Below are positions 16,516-24,250 of a stretch of 64,000 bases of DNA, one piece after another; within the stretch, counting starts at the first letter, position 1; each line of letters opens with the position of its first letter. The position numbers and the translations under genes were made by a program. Source of the DNA: Ascidiimonas aurantiaca (lineage in GTDB: Bacteria; Bacteroidota; Bacteroidia; Flavobacteriales; Flavobacteriaceae); NCBI RefSeq assembly GCF_037646345.1, contig NZ_JBBEWR010000013.1, positions 62,001 through 126,000 on the forward strand. The letters are read 5' to 3'. The notes beneath the pieces were generated by a model that was given only the letters and a program-made list of their open reading frames with translations, was not told where the DNA came from and did not search any database.

Positions 16516-17541
16516 ATGAAAAAGCACATATTACTTACTCTGTGTATTTTGGGTACCCTTTGGTGTTATGCTCAGGAAATGGTAGAAGGCTATGTTTTTG
16601 ACAGCTCTTCACAAAAACCTTTAATGGGAGCTACCGTATATTTTGACGGTTCTACTATTGGGGCTATGAGTGACGAAAACGGTTATTTTAGCATAGAAAC
16701 TGAGCAAAAACTGAGCGCTCCTCTGGTTATAAGTTTTATGGGTTATCAATCATTCGCGATTTCAGACCCTTATGGGTCTGATCTTTCTAAAATATATCTG
16801 ACACCTGTATCCATACAATTAAGAGAAGTAGTGGTAACTGTTAAAGACGACCCTTTTACCCGGGAGCAAAAATTACGGGTTTTTAGAATAGAGTTTTTAG
16901 GAAAAACGAAAATGGGCAGATCCTGCCGTATTTTAAATGAAGATGCTATTAACATTTATTTTGATGTGACAGATAATACCTTAAAAGCGTACTCATATGA
17001 CCCTATTATCATACAGAATGACTATCTCAAATATAAATTAACCTTTAATCTCGACAATTTTGAGATACCTTTTAAGACCAAAAGCCTGGACCCTATAGAT
17101 ATGGGAGATGTGTACTATATAGGTACATGTTTCTATGAAGATACTTCAGAGGGGTCACAACAAGCTATAAATAACAGGGAAAATGCCTATTTGGGTTCTA
17201 CTTTGCATTTTATGAGAGCTACGGCCAATCAGGTATGGAAAGAAGAAGGCTTTCGTTTTTTCTTGGAAAAAGGCTGGAAAAAACGTATTAAACCGGAAAA
17301 GTATATTACGGTTACAGATGAAGGTGATAGAAAAAGAGTAGAAATAACCGAAAAAATTACATTTAGCCTTAAAAAGAAAAAGTATTCTAAGATTTTGGCA
17401 GACGATAGTATCTTTTATATAGATCAATACGGGAACCACAGTCCTATTAAAAAAGTGAGACTATATGGATGGGCCAGAAATCAACGTATTGGCGGACAAT
17501 TACCTTCGGACTTTGAATATAACCCGGATAGGGATCTCTAA
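16516..17541 (+). CDS. CarboxypepD_reg-like surface protein, copy 2
   Basis: 341 aa from MKKHILLTLCILG at 16516. The layout matches the gene before it: signal peptide to about residue 20, regulatory-like sandwich (PLMGATVYFDG and VISFMGYQ), then the domain with GRSCRILNEDA and a C-terminal GWARNQR. The shared motifs show a tandem duplication that has since diverged. It has its own promoter-like box. The function is unknown; the family is confined to Bacteroidetes as far as I know. Confidence 0.82.
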   Translation: MKKHILLTLCILGTLWCYAQEMVEGYVFDSSSQKPLMGATVYFDGSTIGAMSDENGYFSIETEQKLSAPLVISFMGYQSFAISDPYGSDLSKIYLTPVSIQLREVVVTVKDDPFTREQKLRVFRIEFLGKTKMGRSCRILNEDAINIYFDVTDNTLKAYSYDPIIIQNDYLKYKLTFNLDNFEIPFKTKSLDPIDMGDVYYIGTCFYEDTSEGSQQAINNRENAYLGSTLHFMRATANQVWKEEGFRFFLEKGWKKRIKPEKYITVTDEGDRKRVEITEKITFSLKKKKYSKILADDSIFYIDQYGNHSPIKKVRLYGWARNQRIGGQLPSDFEYNPDRDL

Positions 17542-17572
17542 ATAATAACTTTCCTGATTTTATTGCTTTATT

Positions 17573-17884
17573 TTATTGGGTGCTTCTAAAAAAAGAATTT
17601 GCCATTTGATGCGTTTCGTACCAGTTATCTATATTGATGGTGTAGTGTATTTTTTTGCCATAGGAAACCCCTTTTATAAAACCGGCTCTTTTCAATTCAC
17701 TTAAATGTTGTGATATAGTGGCTTGTGCAAGTTCCATTTCATTAACAATATTGTGGCAGGTACACCCCGGGTTTTTACTAATAAACTCCATGATGGCAAT
17801 TCTTGCCGGATGTCCCAGAGCCTTAAACAAACGTGCAGTTCTGTTTTGTTGTATGGTATGTGCAAAAAACTTGGAAACTCCCAT
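17573..17884 (-). CDS. ArsR-family transcriptional regulator
   Basis: 103 aa. It has the winged-helix pattern of ArsR/SmtB: LFKALGHPARIAIMEFI, then the recognition helix ELAQATISQHLSELKRAGFI and the wing VSYGKKIHYTI. There is a CTC pair in the GCTCHNIV segment (about residue 41), a position where metal-sensing members carry cysteines, but a sensing role is not certain. It is a stand-alone gene, convergent with the paralogue before it. Confidence 0.88.
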   Translation of the reverse strand: MGVSKFFAHTIQQNRTARLFKALGHPARIAIMEFISKNPGCTCHNIVNEMELAQATISQHLSELKRAGFIKGVSYGKKIHYTINIDNWYETHQMANSFFRSTQ

Positions 17885-17957
17885 TTATAAATAAGATATT
17901 ATTGCAATGTTACGATTATAAAAACAAGTAAGTTTTTCTTGATAAAAAAAAGAGAGC

Positions 17958-18299
17958 TTAAAACCAGGGCTTTCTACCAACCTGATAGGTGTTGTAAAAA
18001 TCATCATCAGACTTAGTGAGGTAAATAATACCTTCTACCAGTCCTATTATCCAGGTTACCGAAGCAGCAAATCCACACGTAATGGCACCAATAATAATAG
18101 TAACTACCAAGAGAATGATCCCTTCTTTGTTATATCCTAGTATAAACTTGTGTACGCCAAACCCTCCTAATAAAATAGCAAGAACCCCGGCTAGTATTTT
18201 CTTATTATTCACACTTTGGAAAGTTTCTTTTGCATTGTCGGCAAACTCTTTGGCGGTATCTTTAATCTCGTCTCCAAGATCCTTGTTTTCTTCTGACAT
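17958..18299 (-). CDS. TM2-domain membrane protein
   Basis: 113 aa. An acidic N-terminal segment is followed by a TM2 domain: KKILAGVLAILLGGFGVHKFILG (first helix and turn) and a second helix with ITCGFAASVTWIIGLVEGIIYL. TM2 proteins are small inner-membrane proteins of poorly known function. It is a single gene. Confidence 0.88.
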   Translation of the reverse strand: MSEENKDLGDEIKDTAKEFADNAKETFQSVNNKKILAGVLAILLGGFGVHKFILGYNKEGIILLVVTIIIGAITCGFAASVTWIIGLVEGIIYLTKSDDDFYNTYQVGRKPWF

Positions 18300-18433
18300 A
18301 ACGGCTTTAACTTTAAGATGGTGATGATAATGGTTTTAAAGGTAGAAAAAAAATGTAAATCTTAAAAGACTCATTTGTACAAATCGATCAATCGCAACGT
18401 GACAGGGTTTAGTAGCCTGTATATAATTCCATA

Positions 18434-18826
18434 TTAGAGCAACTCTTCATCTTTTGGTTCCCAAAGCTCTATTTTATTTCCCTCAGGATCAAGTATCCAG
18501 GCAAATTTCCCATAGCTGTACTCTTCCGTTTTTCCCACAACAGAGACCCCTTCTTTCTTCAGTACTTGAAGAAGTTGTTCCAGCTTCTCTACCCTGAAGT
18601 TCATCATAAACGGTTTTTCACTGGGGTCAAAATAGGTGGTATTGGCTTCAAAAGGGCTCCATTGTGTAAGAGCTTTTTCGTGCGGAGGCTCTTCTTTGCG
18701 CCATATAAAACTACATCCGTGTGCATCAACAGGCAACCCCAGATGATCTTTGTACCACTCTTTTAAGGCTTTGGGATCTTGAGATTTAAAAAAGAACCCG
18801 CCTATTCCGGTAACACGTTTTTCCAT
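18434..18826 (-). CDS. VOC (glyoxalase-like) family protein
   Basis: 130 aa. Two beta-alpha-beta-beta-beta modules are readable: GIGGFFFKSQDPKALKEWY at the start and FAWILDPEGNKIELWEP at the end. Metal-ligand-type glutamate is present in IELWEP. Members act on small molecules, or as resistance or isomerase enzymes; the substrate is not predictable. It lies 36 bases downstream of the DUF4199 gene in the same direction. Confidence 0.85.
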   Translation of the reverse strand: MEKRVTGIGGFFFKSQDPKALKEWYKDHLGLPVDAHGCSFIWRKEEPPHEKALTQWSPFEANTTYFDPSEKPFMMNFRVEKLEQLLQVLKKEGVSVVGKTEEYSYGKFAWILDPEGNKIELWEPKDEELL

Positions 18827-18862
18827 AATTCGTTTTTTAAATATTAGCTGTTTGAGACTAAA

Positions 18863-19369
18863 TTATTTACGTTGTAAGATAAGCGCAGAAAGTAAAGAAA
18901 CCACAAAACCGATCACAAATACGGTAGCAAACATGATAAAACCGGCAAAGAAAGGGCTGCTGTAAGCAGCCATTTGTTGCTCCATGATCGTTTTTTGTGC
19001 CTGAAACTCTTCAGGACCCATGGTATTTTGCATACTCTCAAGGGTATAGGCCAGATAATCTTCTGCAAAATCGGGATTGATGTATTTAATATAGATGGCA
19101 TCAATAATACCAAAAGCGAGTGACGCGAACAAAGAGATAAGGATACCTATTAGCAATGCTTTTCCAAAACGCACAGAACCATTATTTTCTTTATCCCTAT
19201 AGTGTTTTATACCAAAAAACACGAAAATAAGAGATGCAAAAATGGTAATGTATCCCAAAAGTTCCTGGGTGGCAAAATCCAATTGTAACCCTAAAACAAG
19301 TGCAAGTGTAAATAATAAGGCGGCGGTAAGTGCAGCATAGCTGCCAAATTTTCTGATCGTTGTATTCAT
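18863..19369 (-). CDS. DUF4199 membrane protein
   Basis: 168 aa with four hydrophobic helices (about 12-28, 36-54, 70-92 and 142-165) and a Tyr/Phe-rich external loop. The pattern KHYRDKENNGSVRFGKAL after helix 2 is characteristic of DUF4199, a Bacteroidetes membrane family of unknown role. It sits between a membrane-anchored LuxR-type regulator and a VOC protein. Confidence 0.8.
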   Translation of the reverse strand: MNTTIRKFGSYAALTAALLFTLALVLGLQLDFATQELLGYITIFASLIFVFFGIKHYRDKENNGSVRFGKALLIGILISLFASLAFGIIDAIYIKYINPDFAEDYLAYTLESMQNTMGPEEFQAQKTIMEQQMAAYSSPFFAGFIMFATVFVIGFVVSLLSALILQRK

Positions 19370-19463
19370 TTCGTTTGTATTTATAGGTTGGTAAAACTAC
19401 TTTGAAAGCGGGGTATCGCACTCATACTAAAGTACCAAAATACCAAAAAAGGTACAAAAAAGA

Positions 19464-19880
19464 TTAAAATGGAAGCAGGTGCAGGTCTTTTGCTTTTTGG
19501 ATAGCCTGGGTACGCCGTTTCACATCAAGCTTGAGAAATACGTTGGAAACGTGGGTTTTAATAGTGCTTTCGGTTACGAAAAGTTTATGGGCAATCTCAA
19601 GATTGGAGTGCCCTCTGGCTATTTCGATCAACACTTCATGTTCTCTGCGACTTAAACCCAGCTTTTGGATCATTTCCTGATTTACTTCAACAGAAGGCTC
19701 CCGGGGCGGGGACGTCTTTTTTTTACGAAAGTAAATACCCATTATAAAAAAGGCGATAGCAATACCTGCAATTACCATATCCAGTTTTACATGCCCTGCC
19801 ATAAAGGAATATTTGCTAAGCTGAAACAGAACCAGTAATGCAAATACCAGTGCCCCAAAAATGAATATTGTTTTTTTCAC
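19464..19880 (-). CDS. Membrane-anchored LuxR-type regulator
   Basis: 138 aa from a GTG start (MKKTIFIFG). Two membrane segments (about 4-20 and 33-50) precede a LuxR HTH (about 74-135: LSRREHEVLIEIARG and the recognition helix ESTIKTHVSNVFLKL). There is no receiver domain. A DNA-binding domain tethered to the inner membrane would have to reach the nucleoid from the membrane. The DUF4199 gene lies 95 bases downstream in the same direction, so the pair may form a sensing unit. Confidence 0.82.
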   Translation of the reverse strand: MKKTIFIFGALVFALLVLFQLSKYSFMAGHVKLDMVIAGIAIAFFIMGIYFRKKKTSPPREPSVEVNQEMIQKLGLSRREHEVLIEIARGHSNLEIAHKLFVTESTIKTHVSNVFLKLDVKRRTQAIQKAKDLHLLPF

Positions 19881-19964
19881 TTTTTAAAATTAATAAAAAA
19901 CCGAAAAAGAATAGCTGCCGGAGGGTGGCGGGGGCATTTGTAAAATGTGTGTTTTTGATAATAT

Positions 19965-20909
19965 TTATGAAAAAAAATGCTGTTTAACTTTTTCCACAAT
20001 TACTTCGGCGAGTTTTAGTTTGCTTTCATGTGTCCATCCTGCAACATGAGGGGACAAAAGTACGTTAGGCGCTTCCAGCAGATATTTAAATGCATCGGGA
20101 ATGGTACTGGTATCTGTAAAAAGTTTTTCAAACGATGATTTTTCGTACTCAAGGACATCGAGTCCGCAGCCAAGCACTTTTCCAGATCTAAGAGCTTCCA
20201 CAAGATCTGCTGTGATCACACTTTTTCCTCTGGCGGTATTAATGAACCAAAAAGGCTTTTGGAAAGCATTGATGAAACTCTGATTGATCATGCCCAGGGT
20301 TTCAGGTGTTTGCGGAGTGTGTAAACTCACCACATCGGCAGTTTTTTGAAATTCAAGGATACCTACCTGGCGTGCGTATTTATCACCCACACCGCCTACA
20401 ATATCATAACAAATTACTTTGGCATCAAAACCGGTAAGTTTTCTGGCAAAGGCTTTACCCATATTACCATACCCAATAATGCCAATAGTTTTTCCTTCAA
20501 TTTCGTGGCCTCTGTTCTCTTCACGTAACCAATAGCCTTTTCGTATTTCTCTGTCGGCTGTATGCAATCGATTAAAGAGTGATAACAGCATGCCCAACGC
20601 ATGCTCACCAACCGCATTACGGTTTCCTTCTGGGGCAGCTATAAGAATGATGTCTTTTTTCTCAGCATATTCGGTATCAATGTTCTCGAGGCCGGCACCT
20701 ACCCGGGCAATGAATTTTAGGTTTTTAGCTTTATCCAGAAAAGCATTGTCTATTTGAAACCTGCTTCTTATTACCAGCCCGTTGTACTCATGAATATGTT
20801 TTTCAATCTCTTCTTTGGTAGCGGTATAGGCCTCCTCATTATGGATACCCAGCTCTGCAAGGCTATTGTAAAGAAAAGAGTGGTTAGTATCTACGTGCAG
20901 TACTTTCAT
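19965..20909 (-). CDS. D-2-hydroxyacid dehydrogenase (NAD-dependent)
   Basis: 314 aa. The Rossmann motif is GIIGYGNMGKAFA (about 142-154). Catalytic-site landmarks are NTARGKSV (Arg), the acidic residue following in GCGLDVLEYE, and SPHVAGWTHES (His). The pattern is close to phosphoglycerate dehydrogenase-like enzymes but lacks an ACT domain, so the substrate is uncertain. Its ATG overlaps the cupin stop by one base. Confidence 0.87.
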   Translation of the reverse strand: MKVLHVDTNHSFLYNSLAELGIHNEEAYTATKEEIEKHIHEYNGLVIRSRFQIDNAFLDKAKNLKFIARVGAGLENIDTEYAEKKDIILIAAPEGNRNAVGEHALGMLLSLFNRLHTADREIRKGYWLREENRGHEIEGKTIGIIGYGNMGKAFARKLTGFDAKVICYDIVGGVGDKYARQVGILEFQKTADVVSLHTPQTPETLGMINQSFINAFQKPFWFINTARGKSVITADLVEALRSGKVLGCGLDVLEYEKSSFEKLFTDTSTIPDAFKYLLEAPNVLLSPHVAGWTHESKLKLAEVIVEKVKQHFFS

Positions 20910-21274
20910 TATATTTTAGGATAGTGTGTTTGTGTTTTTTTGTGCTGTACTTTACCGGTATGGGAAGTGGAGAGTTTTTCAAAAAGGAGCACATGTACCT
21001 CTTCATTATTTTTAGTCATAGGGTTGTGTTCTACGCCTTTGGGCACTACGATGATCTCACCTTCTTTTACCTCCTCGATACGGTCCCGAAACTGCATATA
21101 AAGAGTTCCTTTGAGCACCTGGAACAACTCGTCTTCTTCTTCATGTGCGTGCCATACGAGTTCGCCCTTTAACTTGGCCAGGAGTACCTGCATATCATCT
21201 ACTACGGCAATTTGATGCGGGTGCCAGTGCCCGTTAATAAGCTGGTATTTTTCTTTAAGGTTGATAACATTCAT
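20909..21274 (-). CDS. Cupin-domain protein
   Basis: 121 aa. A single cupin barrel has motif 1 as WHAHEEEDELFQVLKGTLYMQ (metal-binding His-His-Glu) and motif 2 as VPKGVEHNPM. Small cupins bind a metal and a small ligand; the exact role is unknown. It is translationally coupled to the dehydrogenase and may act on a related metabolite. Confidence 0.88.
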   Translation of the reverse strand: MNVINLKEKYQLINGHWHPHQIAVVDDMQVLLAKLKGELVWHAHEEEDELFQVLKGTLYMQFRDRIEEVKEGEIIVVPKGVEHNPMTKNNEEVHVLLFEKLSTSHTGKVQHKKTQTHYPKI

Positions 21275-21331
21275 ATTTTATTTTTTTTTGGTTTTCGGGT
21301 ATATAGATTTTTGCAGAAACAGTAAAAGGTT

Positions 21332-22684
21332 TTAAAAACCTAAAATTACTTTTGCAATGTAGAAAAACAGGAATATGCCAAAAATGTCGTTACTGGTAGT
21401 AATAAAAGGGCCGGTAGCTATGGCGGGATCTATCCCTTTTTTATCGAGAATAATGGGTACGAAGGTACCTATAAGGGCAGCTACTATGATCACACAGAGC
21501 ATTGAAATGGCAATGGTTAAACTAAAAATTATGTCCATATTGGTGATTACACCAAATAATATGACCAAGACACCCAGTGTAACACCACTTATCAGGCTTA
21601 ACCCTATTTCTTTTAAAAGTCGGTCAAAAAGGCTTCCTTTTACATTGTTATTGGCCAGTCCCTGTACAATAATAGCCGATGATTGTACACCTACATTACC
21701 GGCCATGGCCGCAATAAGGGGTGTGAAAAAGAAAAGCTCCTTGTATTTATTAAGGGCTTCCTCAAAGCCTTCCATAATAAACACACTGCCAAGCCCCCCA
21801 AAAAGACCGAGTACCAGCCAGGGTAATCGTGCCCGTACCAGCTCTTTTATGTTATCATCGGCCTCCACTTCCTGGGTGATACCTGCAGCAAGCTGATAAT
21901 CTTTCTCGGCTTCTTCCCGAATTACATCTACAATATCATCAATAGTTATCCTCCCTGCCAGACGCCCCAGCTCATCTACCACTGGAATGGCTTCCAGATC
22001 GTATTTAGACATTACTTTGGCTACTTCCTCGGCTTTATCATTTATATTAACATAATCTACTTTAGGAATATATATATCGGCAATTTGTGTTTTAGTTGAG
22101 GTGGTAAGTAGATCTTTTAGAGAGAGGCGACCTTTAAGGCGGTCTGCATCATCTACTACATAAATGGAATGCACCCGAGTCACATTTTCGGCCTGGGCCC
22201 TCATTTCTTTTACGCACCGCAATACACTCCAGTTTTCGTTTACTTTTACCAATTCTTTTGCCATAAGACCCCCGGCGGTGTCTTCGTCATAACGAAGAAG
22301 CTCCATAATATCCCGGGCGTGTTCTTCATCTTCAATTTGGGAAATTACTTCCTGCTTTCGGGATTCGGGTAGTTCTGCAATAATATCGGCAGCGTCATCG
22401 GTATCCAGTTCCTGAAGTTCTCCGGCAATTTCTTTATCTGAAAGATTTGCGAGTATTTGTTCTCTGATATCTTCATCCAGTTCGGCAAGTATATCGGAAG
22501 TTTTACCGCTGTCCAGTAGTTTAATAATATGGGTGGCTTCCTCCAGATTGAGCTCACCAATGACTTCGGCAACATCGGCATAGTGATAGTCGCCGAGAAT
22601 TGACAAAAGTTCTTTGTCATTTCGGTTTTGAATAAGCGTTTCAATTTGCGCTATAAGGTCGTCAGTGAGTTGAAACGGAGTCAT
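21332..22684 (-). CDS. mgtE: Magnesium transporter MgtE
   Basis: 450 aa. An N-terminal superhelical domain (about 1-130) and a CBS pair (about 130-255: VHSIYVVDDADRLKGRLSL and LEAIPVVDELGRLAGRITI) precede five membrane helices (about 285-450: MAGNVGVQSSAIIVQGLA is the pore signature). It imports Mg2+; the CBS and N domains close the pore at high internal Mg2+. The start overlaps the end of rsmA by 23 bases. Confidence 0.95.
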   Translation of the reverse strand: MTPFQLTDDLIAQIETLIQNRNDKELLSILGDYHYADVAEVIGELNLEEATHIIKLLDSGKTSDILAELDEDIREQILANLSDKEIAGELQELDTDDAADIIAELPESRKQEVISQIEDEEHARDIMELLRYDEDTAGGLMAKELVKVNENWSVLRCVKEMRAQAENVTRVHSIYVVDDADRLKGRLSLKDLLTTSTKTQIADIYIPKVDYVNINDKAEEVAKVMSKYDLEAIPVVDELGRLAGRITIDDIVDVIREEAEKDYQLAAGITQEVEADDNIKELVRARLPWLVLGLFGGLGSVFIMEGFEEALNKYKELFFFTPLIAAMAGNVGVQSSAIIVQGLANNNVKGSLFDRLLKEIGLSLISGVTLGVLVILFGVITNMDIIFSLTIAISMLCVIIVAALIGTFVPIILDKKGIDPAIATGPFITTSNDIFGIFLFFYIAKVILGF

Positions 22685-23450
22685 TATCTATCTTTTGGGT
22701 TAAGCCGATGAATTCTGAAACACTCAGTTGTTCCGGTCGTTGCCCAAAGATAGCATCTTCTTTTAAATTTTCAGAAAGTTGAAAACTTTTTAAACTGTTA
22801 CGAAGGGTTTTACGCCGTTGATTAAAAGCAGTTTTAACGACTTTAAAAAAGAGGACTTCGTTACAGGAGAGTGTACAGGGTTCTTTACGGGTAAGACGCA
22901 ATACACCACTTTTTACTTTTGGGGGTGGTGTGAATACATGTTCTGCTACGGTAAACAGGTACTCGGCATGATAAAATGCCTGTACCAGTACAGACAGGAT
23001 ACCGTAGGTTTTACTGCCTTCGCGTTCACAAATTCGCTGGGCAACTTCTTTTTGGAACATACCTGAAAACTCGGGTACTACATGCCGCATCTCGAGCATT
23101 CTGAAAACAATTTGAGAAGAAATATTATAAGGAAAATTACCAATAATAGCAAAAGGCTTAGCTCCTAAAATACGGGAAAAATCATATTTAAGAAAATCTT
23201 CATTAATAATATGGCCTTTTAGAACAGGGTAGTACTCCTCAAGATAGGCAACAGATTCTTTATCGATCTCTACTACCCAGGTAGTCACCGGTTTTGCCAA
23301 CAGGTATTTGGTAAGTACGCCCATACCCGGACCAATTTCTACAACATCATCATACCCTTTAAACGATAGCGAATGGGCAATTTTTTCGGCAATAGACTCA
23401 TCGTTGAGAAAATGCTGCCCCAAATGCTTTTTTGCACGAACCCTATCCAT
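22662..23450 (-). CDS. rsmA: 16S rRNA dimethyladenosine transferase RsmA
   Basis: 262 aa. It dimethylates the two adjacent adenines in the 3'-terminal hairpin of 16S rRNA using SAM. Motifs are HLGQHFLND at the start, the SAM motif EIGPGMGVLTKYLL (about 38-51) and the catalytic IGNFPYNISSQI (motif IV). It starts one base before the end of the small membrane-protein gene and overlaps mgtE. Confidence 0.96.
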   Translation of the reverse strand: MDRVRAKKHLGQHFLNDESIAEKIAHSLSFKGYDDVVEIGPGMGVLTKYLLAKPVTTWVVEIDKESVAYLEEYYPVLKGHIINEDFLKYDFSRILGAKPFAIIGNFPYNISSQIVFRMLEMRHVVPEFSGMFQKEVAQRICEREGSKTYGILSVLVQAFYHAEYLFTVAEHVFTPPPKVKSGVLRLTRKEPCTLSCNEVLFFKVVKTAFNQRRKTLRNSLKSFQLSENLKEDAIFGQRPEQLSVSEFIGLTQKIDNDSVSTH

Positions 23451-23451
23451 A

Positions 23452-23886
23452 TTATTGAGATAAGCTGCTTACTTCGCGGGCTATGGCACTTTCAATTTCA
23501 ACCCGATCGGTTTTGCGTAACCAGGAAAGTTCCAGGTCTATTTGTTGGTTGCTATGGGTAACTACAAAAGGCTCGCTGCCTCCTTTTGAAGGGTAGAATA
23601 TCTTGATGTCTTTAAAGAATATTTTACGGTTTTTGTAACGCAAATGATCTTTTTCCAGTATGATTACCGGCTTATTGGAGGTAATCACGATGTACATGGC
23701 AAACAGGGCGAGTAGTAGAAAAACCCCCAACAGAACAAACATAATAACCTGTGCCCACAATCGCTGTATGTTCCCTAAGAAGGTGTAGATTATAAAATCA
23801 TACAGTAAATATGTAATACCAATACATATCACCAGGAGGCCCAGTTTCAGATAGTACACATTATTGGCTTTATATATTTTATTCAT
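23452..23886 (-). CDS. Small membrane protein of unknown function
   Basis: 144 aa from the ATG at 23886 (MNKIYKANNVYYLKLG). A longer open frame runs to 24060 but overlaps DUF4286 coding, so the shorter start is preferred. It has two membrane helices (about 12-32 and 40-66) and a C-terminal cytoplasmic beta-rich part that resembles a bacterial PH-like fold (LEKDHLRYKNRKIFFKDIK). The ATG overlaps the end of the DUF4286 gene by 8 bases. The function is unknown. Confidence 0.7.
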   Translation of the reverse strand: MNKIYKANNVYYLKLGLLVICIGITYLLYDFIIYTFLGNIQRLWAQVIMFVLLGVFLLLALFAMYIVITSNKPVIILEKDHLRYKNRKIFFKDIKIFYPSKGGSEPFVVTHSNQQIDLELSWLRKTDRVEIESAIAREVSSLSQ

Positions 23887-24199
23887 AATGATGTTCACTT
23901 TTAATTTCAAGTTCGGTTCTAAAGGCAACAAACTTATTGGCAAACCGTTGCATACCGTCTTTTCGTAAACGGTCTGCATCTTCATCGTAATACCGCTGAA
24001 GTGTTTGTTTGTTACCGGTAAAGTATTGTACAGAGTAGGTAGTACCCCCCATTTCTTCATCTGCCAATACTTTTAGCATACGTGCATGTGTAAATTTTCC
24101 GGTAGCCAGCATATCGGGAATATGTATAGTATTCATCCACTCATACCAGTCATCATGAACGTCATTGTCAATATTTATAGTTACATTATAGATGTACAT
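23879..24199 (-). CDS. DUF4286 family protein
   Basis: 106 aa. A ferredoxin-like alpha-beta protein: YIYNVTINIDNDVHDDWYEWM at the N-terminus is the DUF4286 signature. It is cytoplasmic and of unknown role. It is the first gene of a six-gene minus-strand run (membrane protein, rsmA, mgtE, cupin, dehydrogenase) and has a consensus -7 box upstream. Confidence 0.85.
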   Translation of the reverse strand: MYIYNVTINIDNDVHDDWYEWMNTIHIPDMLATGKFTHARMLKVLADEEMGGTTYSVQYFTGNKQTLQRYYDEDADRLRKDGMQRFANKFVAFRTELEIKSEHHYE

Positions 24200-24218
24200 T
24201 TATGTTTTTTTAAGTGTG

Positions 24219-24226
24219 CAAAGGTA
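24219..24226 (-). promoter_or_regulatory. Promoter -7 box for DUF4286-rsmA-mgtE run
   Basis: TACCTTTG on the minus strand matches TAnnTTTG, 19 bases before the ATG at 24199. Confidence 0.5.
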
Positions 24227-24250
24227 CAAAGATTATCAGGCCTGAGATTT

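Noticed and set aside
23887..24060. N-terminal extension of the small membrane protein
   Set aside because: It overlaps DUF4286 coding in another frame and lacks a plausible start context; the ATG at 23886 gives a membrane protein of normal form.
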